A stretch of DNA of 22,824 nucleotides from positions 1 through 22,824 of the forward strand of contig JAQCNN010000038.1 in the NCBI GenBank assembly GCA_028275005.1, read 5' to 3'. Positions within the stretch are counted from its first letter, which is position 1, and each line of letters starts with the position of its first letter. A program made the translations under genes and the position numbers. The notes under the pieces are model-generated. The model saw only the letters and a list, made by a program, of their open reading frames with translations, had not been told where the DNA came from and searched no databases. Shown piece after piece: positions 15,337-22,690 of this stretch. The stretch comes from Salinirussus sp. (GTDB lineage Archaea > Halobacteriota > Halobacteria > Halobacteriales > Haloarculaceae).

Positions 15337-16194
15337 TCAGGCGACGGCCAACCAGGCGACGAAGACAGCCAGCCCCCCGACGAGCGTGCTCGCGACCGCG
15401 TGGACCCGGAGCCGGTCGAGCTGTGCGTGGGAGTGTTCTGACAGCGAGCAGACCGCATCGACCTCGCCGCCGACCTCACACGAGGGGAGAAAGTCCATCG
15501 CGACGTGGAGGAAGATGCCGGCGGCAAAGCCAAATACCGCGGCGTTGAGGGCGGCTATCTCGGGGACGGGGAGGAGTGCAGTCGGGATTGCCGTCAGCCC
15601 GACGCCGGCCGCAGGCAACAGGAGTGCGGAGACGGGCAGCCCGCCGCTGCGCAGGCGGTGGGCGGCCGCGTAGCCCGCCGGACCCTTGTGCGAGACGATA
15701 GCCAGCCCGAGCAACAGTCCGAGTTCGGGCATCGCGCCGTAGACGAGCCCGATGATCGCCCCGGCTGCGAGCGCGTGTGCGGAGATCTGTGCGGCCGTCA
15801 GGTCCAGCCCGATGTCGACGTGGCCGAGCCGGTGGCCGATGATGTGCGCGGCGTACCCGAGCAGCAGGCCGGTGGCGACACCGAACCCGCCGACCCGAGG
15901 TGAGAGCCCGACCGCCTGTGGCAGCAGAAACACCGCCGAACTGGCCACCATTGCCCCGCTCGCCAGGCCGTACCCCCAGATGAGCCGTACAGGATACGAC
16001 GTTGACGCGCGTGCACCCGCGAAGGCGCCGGTCGACATCGCCACGAAGGCGACCCACGCGATGACGGTCACCTTCCCCGCCCCCGCGGCGAGTCCGACCG
16101 CCGACAGCGCAACTAACAAGACCGCCGCGACGAGCCCGAGCGGGGAGAGCCAGTCGGACGGGTTATTAATTGAGATGCGCTCGTTAATACCCAT
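15337..16194 (-). CDS. ZIP-like metal transporter family membrane protein
   Basis: The 285-residue protein is very hydrophobic, with about eight predicted membrane helices. HALAAGAIIGL (His140) and IVSHKGPAGYAA (His169) sit where ZIP transporters have HNxPEG and HKIPEG in helices 4 and 5, and FLHVAMDFLPS resembles a later ZIP helix. The glutamates of the ZIP metal site are missing: HKGPAG replaces HKxPEG. A loop with C239, C249, H254, H256 and H265 could bind metal. It may move divalent metals or have diverged. The ATG at 16194 is favoured over the longer frame because a TATA-like TTAT lies 27-31 bp upstream and the extra N-terminus is Arg/Pro-rich and unlike the family. Confidence 0.6.
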   Translation of the reverse strand: MGINERISINNPSDWLSPLGLVAAVLLVALSAVGLAAGAGKVTVIAWVAFVAMSTGAFAGARASTSYPVRLIWGYGLASGAMVASSAVFLLPQAVGLSPRVGGFGVATGLLLGYAAHIIGHRLGHVDIGLDLTAAQISAHALAAGAIIGLVYGAMPELGLLLGLAIVSHKGPAGYAAAHRLRSGGLPVSALLLPAAGVGLTAIPTALLPVPEIAALNAAVFGFAAGIFLHVAMDFLPSCEVGGEVDAVCSLSEHSHAQLDRLRVHAVASTLVGGLAVFVAWLAVA

Positions 16195-16219
16195 TGTCGG
16201 GACTGAGCGGGTGTTTCTG

Positions 16220-16226
16220 TATAAGC
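16220..16226 (-). promoter_or_regulatory. TATA-like box of the ZIP-like gene
   Basis: Minus-strand GCTTATA is 26-32 bp before the ATG at 16194. Confidence 0.5.
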
Positions 16227-16274
16227 GTGTCGGTCGACCCGGGCTCCGCGGCCAAGTCGGTGACTGGCAAAGGC

Positions 16275-16640
16275 GTGACATCCTCCCCGCGCTAAACGGC
16301 GGGGCTTCCCACGGGCAAAGGCCCGCTGAGTTGGGAACTTACGTTTGCGACCCGACCCGCCGGTGGGAGTGCCACGCCCCCGTTACTCCTATCCCGCGAA
16401 GGACTCGGAGTTATCTGATTATTTTAGGTCGGCTTGGGTGTCCGAAGGCTTACTTTTTGACGAGGCAAACACCAACTCAACTGCCAGTTTTCGGACAGTC
16501 AATCACGATGGGAACCATCGCAACGACAAACATAGAAGCGCAGTGTGAGTACTCAACCCTTCCGGTTGCGGTGTTTGGCACTCAAAGACGGCGCTGTATC
16601 CCCGCGCTAAAGCACGGGGTTTTAGCGCCTGTCCCGCCAG
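16275..16640 (-). mobile_element. Non-autonomous IS200/IS605 (TnpB/IS1341-type) element, PATE-like
   Basis: The plus-strand left edge GTGACATCCTCCCCGCGCT followed by a GCGGGG hairpin (stem 16285-16290 with 16299-16304) and GCTTCCCAC is the reverse complement of the haloarchaeal tnpB-type right end. At the other edge, 16604-16628 has a perfect 8-bp inverted repeat (GCGCTAAA/TTTAGCGC). Both edges carry CCCCGCGCTAAA in the same orientation, the subterminal-hairpin layout of IS200/IS605 ends. The interior is clearly richer in A+T than its neighbours and has no transposase gene. Short palindrome-ended IS605 derivatives called PATEs are known in haloarchaea. The exact outer borders, especially near 16640, are estimates. 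Confidence 0.75.
16292..16423 (-). pseudogene. Possible relic of a tnpB 3' end
   Basis: On the minus strand, 43 codons lie open between a TAA (16424-16426) and the TAG inside the end hairpin. They end in LSGPLPVGSPAV and contain NGGVALPPAGRV. Haloarchaeal TnpB proteins commonly end in an ALPV... then V-E-x-GSPxL tail that runs into the right-end hairpin, and this looks like a decayed version. There is no start codon and none of the RuvC or zinc-finger part of TnpB. The same DNA would include the omega-RNA scaffold of an intact element. Confidence 0.45.
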
Positions 16641-16641
16641 A

Positions 16642-16647
16642 GATAAG
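16642..16647 (+). promoter_or_regulatory. TATA-like box of the AhpD-like gene
   Basis: GATAAG lies 25-30 bp before the ATG at 16672, immediately outside the IS605-type element end, so the insertion stops just short of this promoter. Confidence 0.4.
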
Positions 16648-16671
16648 CAGTCGCGTGCCGAGTGATGGCGT

Positions 16672-17253
16672 ATGGCAGATTCCGAGCCACCGATGACGAA
16701 CTTTCCCGTCCCGGACGTCGAGGAGTTGCCCGCGGACCTGCGAGAGCGTATCGAGGAGGAGACCGAGGAGGCCGGCTTCACACCCAACGTCTTCCCGGCG
16801 ATGGCGTACCGACCACAGCAGGCCCGGGCGTTTCTCGACTACCACGACGCGCTGCTCGAGGAGACCGCGCTCGAACGGGAGGAGATCGAGATGATCGTCG
16901 TCGCCATCAGCGGGGTCAACGACTGTCTGTACTGTGTCGTCGCCCACGGCGCGCTGGTGCGGGTCTACACACAGGCGCCGCGGCTGGCCGACCAGCTCGC
17001 GACCAACCACCGGACCGCCGAGGTCAGTGAGGAACACCGCGCCATGCTGGACCTGGCGGTCAAACTGACAGAGGAGCCTGCCGCCGTCGAGGAGGCGGAT
17101 ATCGAGACGTTGCTCGACTACGGCTTCAGCCGGGAGGCCGTCTGGGATATCGGTGCTGTCACCAGCTTCTACAACCTCTCGAACCGGATGGCCCACCTCG
17201 CCGATATGCGCCCCAACGAGGAATTTTACGAGATCGGACGCGGCCAACGCTGA
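16672..17253 (+). CDS. AhpD-like / carboxymuconolactone decarboxylase-family (peroxidase-related) protein
   Basis: The 193-residue all-helical protein has the AhpD core motif CxxCxxxH: C85, C88 and H92 in NDCLYCVVAHGAL. This is the redox-active pair that reduces peroxide partners in AhpD-type enzymes. The preceding FTPNVFPAMAYRP and REEIEMIVVAIS segments and the C-terminal NLSNRMAHLADMRPNEEFY fit the uncharacterised peroxidase-related subgroup. It probably acts in the cytoplasm as a thiol-dependent hydroperoxide or redox enzyme; partner and substrate are unknown. Start is the ATG at 16672; Met8 (16693) is an alternative. It is followed after 73 bp by the HflX-like gene on the same strand. Confidence 0.8.
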   Translation: MADSEPPMTNFPVPDVEELPADLRERIEEETEEAGFTPNVFPAMAYRPQQARAFLDYHDALLEETALEREEIEMIVVAISGVNDCLYCVVAHGALVRVYTQAPRLADQLATNHRTAEVSEEHRAMLDLAVKLTEEPAAVEEADIETLLDYGFSREAVWDIGAVTSFYNLSNRMAHLADMRPNEEFYEIGRGQR

Positions 17254-17326
17254 GACACCGACGACAGCCCTGCCCACACCTCACCCCGACAGGTCGAAGT
17301 CGGCCCACGACGAACGGGACACACTG

Positions 17327-18430
17327 ATGGGCCAGCCCTCACTCATCGCGAGCCAGTCCGGACGGGTCACCCCCGGCCTGCCAGCGCTCGTCACCGCCGG
17401 CGGGGCCGATCCGGTCGCGACGGTCGTCACCGAGCGCGCGGAGGATGGCCGGTACTACCTCTCGCCCGGGACACTCGAGGCGGTCGAACAGCGGGCGAGC
17501 ACCCTCGATGACGGCTCACTGACCCTCGTCGTCGACGGCACACCACACCCGGGACAGCTCGTGGACCTCCAGATGCGGCTCGAGCCGGTCACGGTCGTGG
17601 ATCGACGCAGAGCCGTGTGGGAGCACCTCGCGGACACGAACCCGGTGGCGGACGCCCGCGTCGCCCTCCGGGAGGCACGACTCGAACGCCGCCGGGTCGC
17701 AAACACACAGCGCGACGCGGCGACACAGGACCCCTCCGGGACGAGCGGGGCACTCGACGAGACCGAGACACGGGTCCAGCGGCTGCGCGACGCGCTCGAA
17801 CAGGAGCAGGAGACCGCCCGCCGGAGTGTCGAACAGAGCTACGCCGCCGTCGACGCCAGGGTAGTGCTGGTGGGCCGGGTCGGGGCCCCGACGACGGCCC
17901 TCTGGACGGCACTCACCGGCGAGTCCGTCGCCACAGCCCCCGGACGACCGACACAACCGCGGACGGCAACGGCGGACAGCGGGCCACACACGCTCGCAGT
18001 CACCGACACACCCGGCGTGCCGGGGAGGGGCGGGCTGCCCGACTGGCTGACAGCGGTGGTTCCAGGGCTCGTGACAGCCCTCAGACGAGCCCGGTGTGCG
18101 CTCGTGGTCGGCGAGCAACAGGACGCCCTCAGCGGGGCAGTTGCCCGGCGATTCGACATCACCTGTCAGTCACTCGAGACGGCCACACCTGCAGCGGTGC
18201 GAACTGCAGTCGAGGACTGTCTCGAGACAGTCACCTACGCCGTCCAACTCCCCTACACCGACGACGCACACGCCCTGGTGTCTACCCTCCACGACCGCGC
18301 CACCGTCTCGACGGTCGAGTACGACAGCGCCATCTACCTCCGTCTCGAGGCGTCTCAGGCGGCCGACAGCGAGCTCCGTCGCCGTATCTCCGCGGCCGGT
18401 GGCGAGTCGAAACCCCTCGACGACGACTGA
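17327..18430 (+). CDS. HflX-like pseudo-GTPase
   Basis: The 367-residue protein has HflX architecture without GTPase motifs. LTLVVDGTPHPGQLVDLQ and VTVVDRRRAVWEHLAD (about 66-102) follow the HflX N-terminal domain, where D-G-x-P-Q and V-V-D-R are usual. A charged helical linker spans about 106-172. The G domain is recognisable from VLVGRVGAPTTALWTALTGE (180-199), which aligns with GYTNAGKSTLFNALTG, so the P-loop Gly, Lys and Ser are now Pro188, Thr189 and Thr190. TDTPGVPGRGGLPDWL (226-241) parallels the HflX G3 region, but no NKxD motif is seen. The C-terminus (QLPYTDDAHALVSTLHDR, TVEYDSAIYLRLEA) also fits HflX. Intact HflX binds and splits ribosomes; this one probably binds without hydrolysing GTP. 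Confidence 0.65.
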   Translation: MGQPSLIASQSGRVTPGLPALVTAGGADPVATVVTERAEDGRYYLSPGTLEAVEQRASTLDDGSLTLVVDGTPHPGQLVDLQMRLEPVTVVDRRRAVWEHLADTNPVADARVALREARLERRRVANTQRDAATQDPSGTSGALDETETRVQRLRDALEQEQETARRSVEQSYAAVDARVVLVGRVGAPTTALWTALTGESVATAPGRPTQPRTATADSGPHTLAVTDTPGVPGRGGLPDWLTAVVPGLVTALRRARCALVVGEQQDALSGAVARRFDITCQSLETATPAAVRTAVEDCLETVTYAVQLPYTDDAHALVSTLHDRATVSTVEYDSAIYLRLEASQAADSELRRRISAAGGESKPLDDD

Positions 18431-18537
18431 CCACCCCTCGCTCCGAGGGCAGTGTGGGCGTGGTAGACAGCGAGCACGCAGGCCGACCAGCCCCCGTGAC
18501 CGACCACCGCTGTTGATGAGCTGCCGACGATGCGGTC

Positions 18538-18545
18538 GCTTAATG
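18538..18545 (+). promoter_or_regulatory. TATA-like box for the gene at 18568
   Basis: GCTTAATG lies 23-30 bp before the ATG at 18568, at leaderless spacing. Confidence 0.5.
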
Positions 18546-18567
18546 CCCACCAGCAGCAACTAACTGT

Positions 18568-18909
18568 ATGTTGTTCGTCTGTGGGCTTGCGGCCGGGACC
18601 GGGACGACTGGGACGCTCTACGGGCCACAGGAGACCCCGCCCTCGTACGGCGGGGCGCCGGCCGTGAGTGCCCCGTACACCTGGGTCTGTGACGCCTTCT
18701 ACCGCGTCGAATCGGGCGGGCAACGCCTCGAAACCGACAACGGCACGATCCAGGTCGCGTTCGAGCAACCGACGGTCAGGGGGTTCGAGGACCAGACACA
18801 GGCGATCGCCGGCGCGAAGGCACATATCCGGAACCAGCTCGCTCGTCTCGGCATCGACCGGGAGCCGGACTTCTACGTCGATACCCCCGAGGAAGCCGGG
18901 CACATTTAG
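18568..18909 (+). CDS. Small conserved-looking hypothetical protein
   Basis: The 113-residue soluble protein starts MLFVCGLAAGTGTTGTLYGP and has a compact middle (PYTWVCDAFYRVESGGQRLE, then TIQVAFEQPTVRGFEDQTQA) and a helix (AKAHIRNQLARLGID). It has the look of a single-domain haloarchaeal protein with mixed strand and helix and two cysteines (Cys5, Cys41). No catalytic or binding motif is evident and I cannot name its family with confidence. It has its own TATA-like box and precedes the 590-residue orphan on the same strand, with 117 bp between them. Confidence 0.65.
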   Translation: MLFVCGLAAGTGTTGTLYGPQETPPSYGGAPAVSAPYTWVCDAFYRVESGGQRLETDNGTIQVAFEQPTVRGFEDQTQAIAGAKAHIRNQLARLGIDREPDFYVDTPEEAGHI

Positions 18910-19026
18910 CTCGCACCGGGCCGGGCCTGGACCCCACAGAAGCGAGTCTGACCCGAACCGACGCGGCGTTCGGTCACCGCTGTCAACGGAGGTATCGGTG
19001 TTCCGCCCCAACGTGTAGCCATCAGG

Positions 19027-20799
19027 ATGACCACAGAGCTGAGCCCGGCAGACCAGGCGGCGGCCCTGGTCGACAACCCAGAGCGGTACGACTCCCTCGC
19101 CGCCGAATACGACGACGAGATTCAGTTTTATGGGGCACTCCGGAGTGACGCCCAACACTCCCTCGAGACAATCGAGGAGTACGTGACGCTGCGGCGAATA
19201 TTCATGGAGTATGGGCCGACAGAGGCGATCCGGGCCCGGGTCGAGGACCGGCTCGACCGGAGTCTGAAGAATATGGTGCTCGGGAGTAGCCCCCGCGGCC
19301 GTGCGTACGCCGTCGAGACACTCGCCGAACTCGATGGACACCGGGAGGCGTTTGCGACGCTGGACATCGAGGTACCCTCGCTACTGACGGCGGTCCGGAC
19401 AACTGTCGAACACCTGTACGATGAGGTCTCGACACCGACAGCCGTCGGTGAGACCTGTGCGTCACTTCTCGCGGAAACGCCGGACGGCCAGCGAGCGGCG
19501 GTCGAGTATCTCGCACGCATCCGGCTCGTCGAGCAGTTGCTGGCCGCCGACAACCCCGCGGAGCGTGTCGGTGCAGCCGTCGATACGTATCTCGGTCAGG
19601 TGTCCCCCCCGGCCGTGGACGAGCGACCGACCGCAGCGGCGTACGCCCGAGCAGCCGAGCGGCGGTCGTTTGCCGACCCCGAGAAGCAGCGACTGTACGA
19701 GGCGGCCTTGCACCGGGAGTCGTCCGCCACACGAGCGAGCGACTACCTGTATCTGGTCGCCGCCAACACCATCGAGGACTACCGACACGGCGGCGACGAG
19801 GTAACCCGCGCGGACCTCATCGTCGCGCGCAGACAGTTGCGTGCGGTGAGGCAGGTCCGGCCCGAGACCTGGGACGCGACGAAACGGGCATACGCCGAGT
19901 CATACCGTCACCTCGCGGACGCGGTCGAGGCAGGGGGCGGCCGCTGGCTCTCGGCGCGTGCCTCCGGGCCGCCGCCGGAGTGGTGGGCCGTCGCTGCGGC
20001 GTACGTCAAGGCCGCACAGTCGGTCTACGGTATCGACGCGGTCCGGGCGGTCAAATACGTGAGCAAGGCTGTTCGTCACGCGGCTCACGCAGTTGAGGAC
20101 TGGGCGACGAGACGACAGCTCCACCGGACCGCTCGGGCGATGTTTGACACGGTCGACCCCTCGACCGTTGCCGAACAGCCCGACCAGTCACGAGGCGCCG
20201 AGGCTATCGAGACGAGTGTCGCAGGCACGCGCTCGGTCCACCGGTGCCGGGAGTCCGAGGCGGCCGCACACGTGGCATTCGAGCGCGCGGCATACGACGA
20301 GGTACACGCTGCTCTCGACCGCGCACGGACTGCCGCTGAACAGGCACCACAACAGCACATCCGGCTGCGGGAGGTCGAAACCGTCGAGACGGTCGCCGCG
20401 GCGCGCCAGGCAGAACAGCAGGGCGACTACGAGAAAGCCCTGGAACGGTACCGACAGCACGAGCCCGAGGAGTCAGCTCTCCGCGTCGGGGTCGACTGTC
20501 ACCGACAGCTCTGCAAGGTCAAACACGCAGTCGACGGCGGCCGGTTCGAGGACGCCCTGCGCCGGGCACACGAGGAGTTCCGACCCGGGTCCGCGGTCGT
20601 CGTCGCAACCGAACTCAGCTGTGGGGTGGTCCCCGGCGACCCCGACGGTGAACAACCCCCTCCTGTTACCGACCAGTTCCTGTCGCTGAACTCGGAGGCC
20701 GTGACCGTGTTGCCTGCTCTCGCCCGGCTGCTGCAGGCCGGCGGGACGGTTTCGGAACTCCTCCAGCAGCAGGCCGCGGCGTGTCTCCGAGCCATGTAG
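19027..20799 (+). CDS. 590-residue helical-repeat protein of unknown function
   Basis: The soluble protein is almost entirely predicted helix, with repeated Ala/Arg/Glu-rich segments such as EQPDQSRGAEAIETS, AAAHVAFERAAYDEVHAALD and AARQAEQQGDYEKALERYRQ. The latter resemble tetratricopeptide (TPR) repeats at about residues 415-490, so protein binding is plausible. No signal peptide, membrane helix, nucleotide-binding motif or zinc motif is seen. I recognise no family. The ATG at 19027 follows CATCAGG; codon use looks like that of a real haloarchaeal gene (GC-rich third positions throughout). It lies between the 113-residue orphan and the RNase Z-like gene on the same strand. Confidence 0.7.
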   Translation: MTTELSPADQAAALVDNPERYDSLAAEYDDEIQFYGALRSDAQHSLETIEEYVTLRRIFMEYGPTEAIRARVEDRLDRSLKNMVLGSSPRGRAYAVETLAELDGHREAFATLDIEVPSLLTAVRTTVEHLYDEVSTPTAVGETCASLLAETPDGQRAAVEYLARIRLVEQLLAADNPAERVGAAVDTYLGQVSPPAVDERPTAAAYARAAERRSFADPEKQRLYEAALHRESSATRASDYLYLVAANTIEDYRHGGDEVTRADLIVARRQLRAVRQVRPETWDATKRAYAESYRHLADAVEAGGGRWLSARASGPPPEWWAVAAAYVKAAQSVYGIDAVRAVKYVSKAVRHAAHAVEDWATRRQLHRTARAMFDTVDPSTVAEQPDQSRGAEAIETSVAGTRSVHRCRESEAAAHVAFERAAYDEVHAALDRARTAAEQAPQQHIRLREVETVETVAAARQAEQQGDYEKALERYRQHEPEESALRVGVDCHRQLCKVKHAVDGGRFEDALRRAHEEFRPGSAVVVATELSCGVVPGDPDGEQPPPVTDQFLSLNSEAVTVLPALARLLQAGGTVSELLQQQAAACLRAM

Positions 20800-20832
20800 C
20801 GAGCGCGCGCCTCCGCGGTACAACTTCTCAAG

Positions 20833-20840
20833 CTTTAGTA
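20833..20840 (+). promoter_or_regulatory. TATA-like box of the RNase Z-like gene
   Basis: CTTTAGTA lies 23-30 bp before the ATG at 20863. Confidence 0.5.
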
Positions 20841-20862
20841 GGAGATACGCCGACAACCGTGT

Positions 20863-21777
20863 ATGCGAGTGACCGCCGTCGGGACGAGTGGTGGCGTCCC
20901 CACCTCACAGTACGGAACCAGTTGCGTGTATCTGGAGCTATTCGGCGATAGGCTCCTGCTGGACTGCGGGGAAGGCTCTCAGCAGCGGCTGATGCGGTAC
21001 GACGCCTCCCCGAACGTCGACGGTGTGTTCATCAGTCACTTCTACGCCGACCATACCCTCGGGCTGCCGGGGCTGGTGCAGGCCCTCGAGATGGACGGGC
21101 GTGACCGTGCGCTCGACATCTACGTCCCGGCAAACCGGACACAGCGGGCCAACAGACTGATTGAGGGCGCCTACGAGTGGCCCAGCTACCCGGTCAACGT
21201 CCACGGGTACACCAGCGACGAGCCGGCGATAGACACCGCGAACTACAGCGTTCGGCCCTTCAGCACCCCGTACACGGAGCACTCCCACGGCTTCTCCCTA
21301 CAGGAGACGGACAAACGGGAGTTCCAGGTCGAGACGGCCCGGGCGCTCGGTGTCGAGCCCGGCCCAAAGTACGGCAAACTCCAGAGCGGTCACCCTGTGG
21401 AGACGGACGACGGGGGGACTGTCGCGCCCGACGACGTGCTGTCGGAGCCAAAACCCGGGCGAAAGATCGTGTACACCGGAGACACCAGACCGTCCTCCGG
21501 TGTCGTCGACGCGGCGTCGAACGCCTCACTCCTGGTCTACAGTGCGATGTTCACCGACGGGGCGTCCGAGCGAGCACACTCGACCGGCCACTCGACCGCC
21601 AGGGAGGCGGGACAGGTTGCAGCAGCGTCCGGAACCGACCGGCTCTGGCTCACACACATCTCCCCGAGACACGAGGGCGAGGAGCAGAAACTCGAGGCAC
21701 AGGCCAGCGCGGCCTTCGAGGGCCCTGTCGTGACTGTCAGGGACGGGGACTCCACGGAGGTCACACAGAGTCGGTGA
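20863..21777 (+). CDS. RNase Z-like metallo-beta-lactamase-fold protein with altered metal motif
   Basis: The 304-residue protein follows tRNase Z (ElaC) along its length: VTAVGTSGGVPTSQYGTSCV, LLLDCGEGSQQRLMRY, GLPGLVQAL, PGRKIVYTGDTRPSS, HSTAREAGQVAAA and LTHISPRH. tRNase Z cuts the 3' trailer from pre-tRNA using two zinc ions. The hallmark HxHxDH motif here reads H59-F-Y61-A-D63-H64, so the second His is Tyr. The other expected ligands appear kept: H140, D207, H243 and H265. Activity may therefore be lost or changed, and a separate canonical RNase Z would be expected elsewhere in the genome. It has its own promoter. Confidence 0.8.
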   Translation: MRVTAVGTSGGVPTSQYGTSCVYLELFGDRLLLDCGEGSQQRLMRYDASPNVDGVFISHFYADHTLGLPGLVQALEMDGRDRALDIYVPANRTQRANRLIEGAYEWPSYPVNVHGYTSDEPAIDTANYSVRPFSTPYTEHSHGFSLQETDKREFQVETARALGVEPGPKYGKLQSGHPVETDDGGTVAPDDVLSEPKPGRKIVYTGDTRPSSGVVDAASNASLLVYSAMFTDGASERAHSTGHSTAREAGQVAAASGTDRLWLTHISPRHEGEEQKLEAQASAAFEGPVVTVRDGDSTEVTQSR

Positions 21778-21916
21778 CAGCCGGCACTGCGAGTCGACCA
21801 GCCGGCTCACCCAGGGCCGTGGCCTGTGGTTTGATAACAGCGGGCTCCGTACCAGTTTGTACCTTTTCGTCCACCAGAGCCGTGGCCGACACCCGGCACC
21901 GGCGTAGCTTGAACTC

Positions 21917-22186
21917 ATGACAGACTCCACGCCAGACCCGAATGACAGCCCCCTCCCCGAGGCTGTCGACGCCAGCGACGTCAAAGAGCTTCTCGAACAG
22001 TACGAGCAGGTAACCGCACAGACCGACCGGCTGGAGGACCGCATCGCGACACTCGAGGAGAACACGGTCCAACCCCACATCGTCCGAACCGTGCTCGAGG
22101 AGTACGGGCTGTCGAAGGCAAAGGCGGCAGAGATCGTCGAGATGGTCCAGGAGGTCGAGGCTGACCTGCGGGGTGACGGCGAGTGA
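21917..22186 (+). CDS. Small coiled-coil hypothetical protein
   Basis: The 89-residue acidic protein has an unstructured start (TDSTPDPNDSPLPE), a heptad-like helix (VKELLEQYEQVTAQTDRLED and on to TLEEN) and a second helical segment (IVRTVLEEYGLSKAKAAEIV). It resembles small helical haloarchaeal proteins that may bind partners or nucleic acid, but no motif identifies a function. A TATA box is not clear at leaderless distance. It is 139 bp downstream of the RNase Z-like gene on the same strand. Confidence 0.65.
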   Translation: MTDSTPDPNDSPLPEAVDASDVKELLEQYEQVTAQTDRLEDRIATLEENTVQPHIVRTVLEEYGLSKAKAAEIVEMVQEVEADLRGDGE

Positions 22187-22447
22187 GCGCACCCCCGAGA
22201 GACCAGACGCCGAACCAGAGGCCAGCGCCGGCAGTGGCCGCCCGCCGAACTCGACTCTGTGGTCAGCCCTCCTTCCCCGCCGAGCAGTAGCAGAGACAGC
22301 GTGACCGGACCCCCGCCGTGGCGTAGCTGTCAGCCGTCGGTCCGAACCTGTGTGACGCGCCGTCGACGCTTCGCTGGCCACACACCACTGGCGGGTCGGC
22401 TGTGGCTATCCCGACACTATTGACGGGCCCGTACCAACCTGCCCGGT

Positions 22448-22690
22448 ATGAGTGAGTCGGCCAAACCTCCCCAGGGAAAAACAACGCCGGAATCGATACT
22501 GGACGGACTCGGGTGGCTCTGTATCGCCATCGGAGGGCTGGTGATCCTGATCGCAATCAGTTCCTTCGCCACCGACATCCAATTACTCGTTTTGCTTGCG
22601 GGGGTTATCCTGATCGCACAGGGGTGGACGATGATCGTGTTTGCCAGGCGAGGGCCGATACTGCGGGCGGAGCTGAGAGACCTACGGTAA
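22448..22690 (+). CDS. Small membrane protein with two predicted helices
   Basis: The 80-residue protein has a short hydrophilic start (SESAKPPQGKTTPES), then two hydrophobic segments, about residues 20-41 (LGWLCIAIGGLVILIAISSF) and 45-66 (LLVLLAGVILIAQGWTMIVF), and a basic tail (ARRGPILRAELRDLR). The Arg-rich end suggests the C-terminus stays in the cytoplasm. No family is recognised. A weak CACTATTGAC about 25-33 bp upstream may be its promoter. The last 134 bp of the window after it hold no feature I can support. Confidence 0.6.
   Translation: MSESAKPPQGKTTPESILDGLGWLCIAIGGLVILIAISSFATDIQLLVLLAGVILIAQGWTMIVFARRGPILRAELRDLR

Noticed and set aside
16345..16548. A 67-codon plus-strand frame inside the IS605-type element
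   Set aside because: No resemblance to TnpA or TnpB and no ribosome site. It covers the non-coding interior of the element.
22187..22447. Gap between the coiled-coil and small membrane protein genes, examined for RNA genes
   Set aside because: No tRNA-like cloverleaf, no third copy of the 78-bp element and no convincing short gene could be seen.
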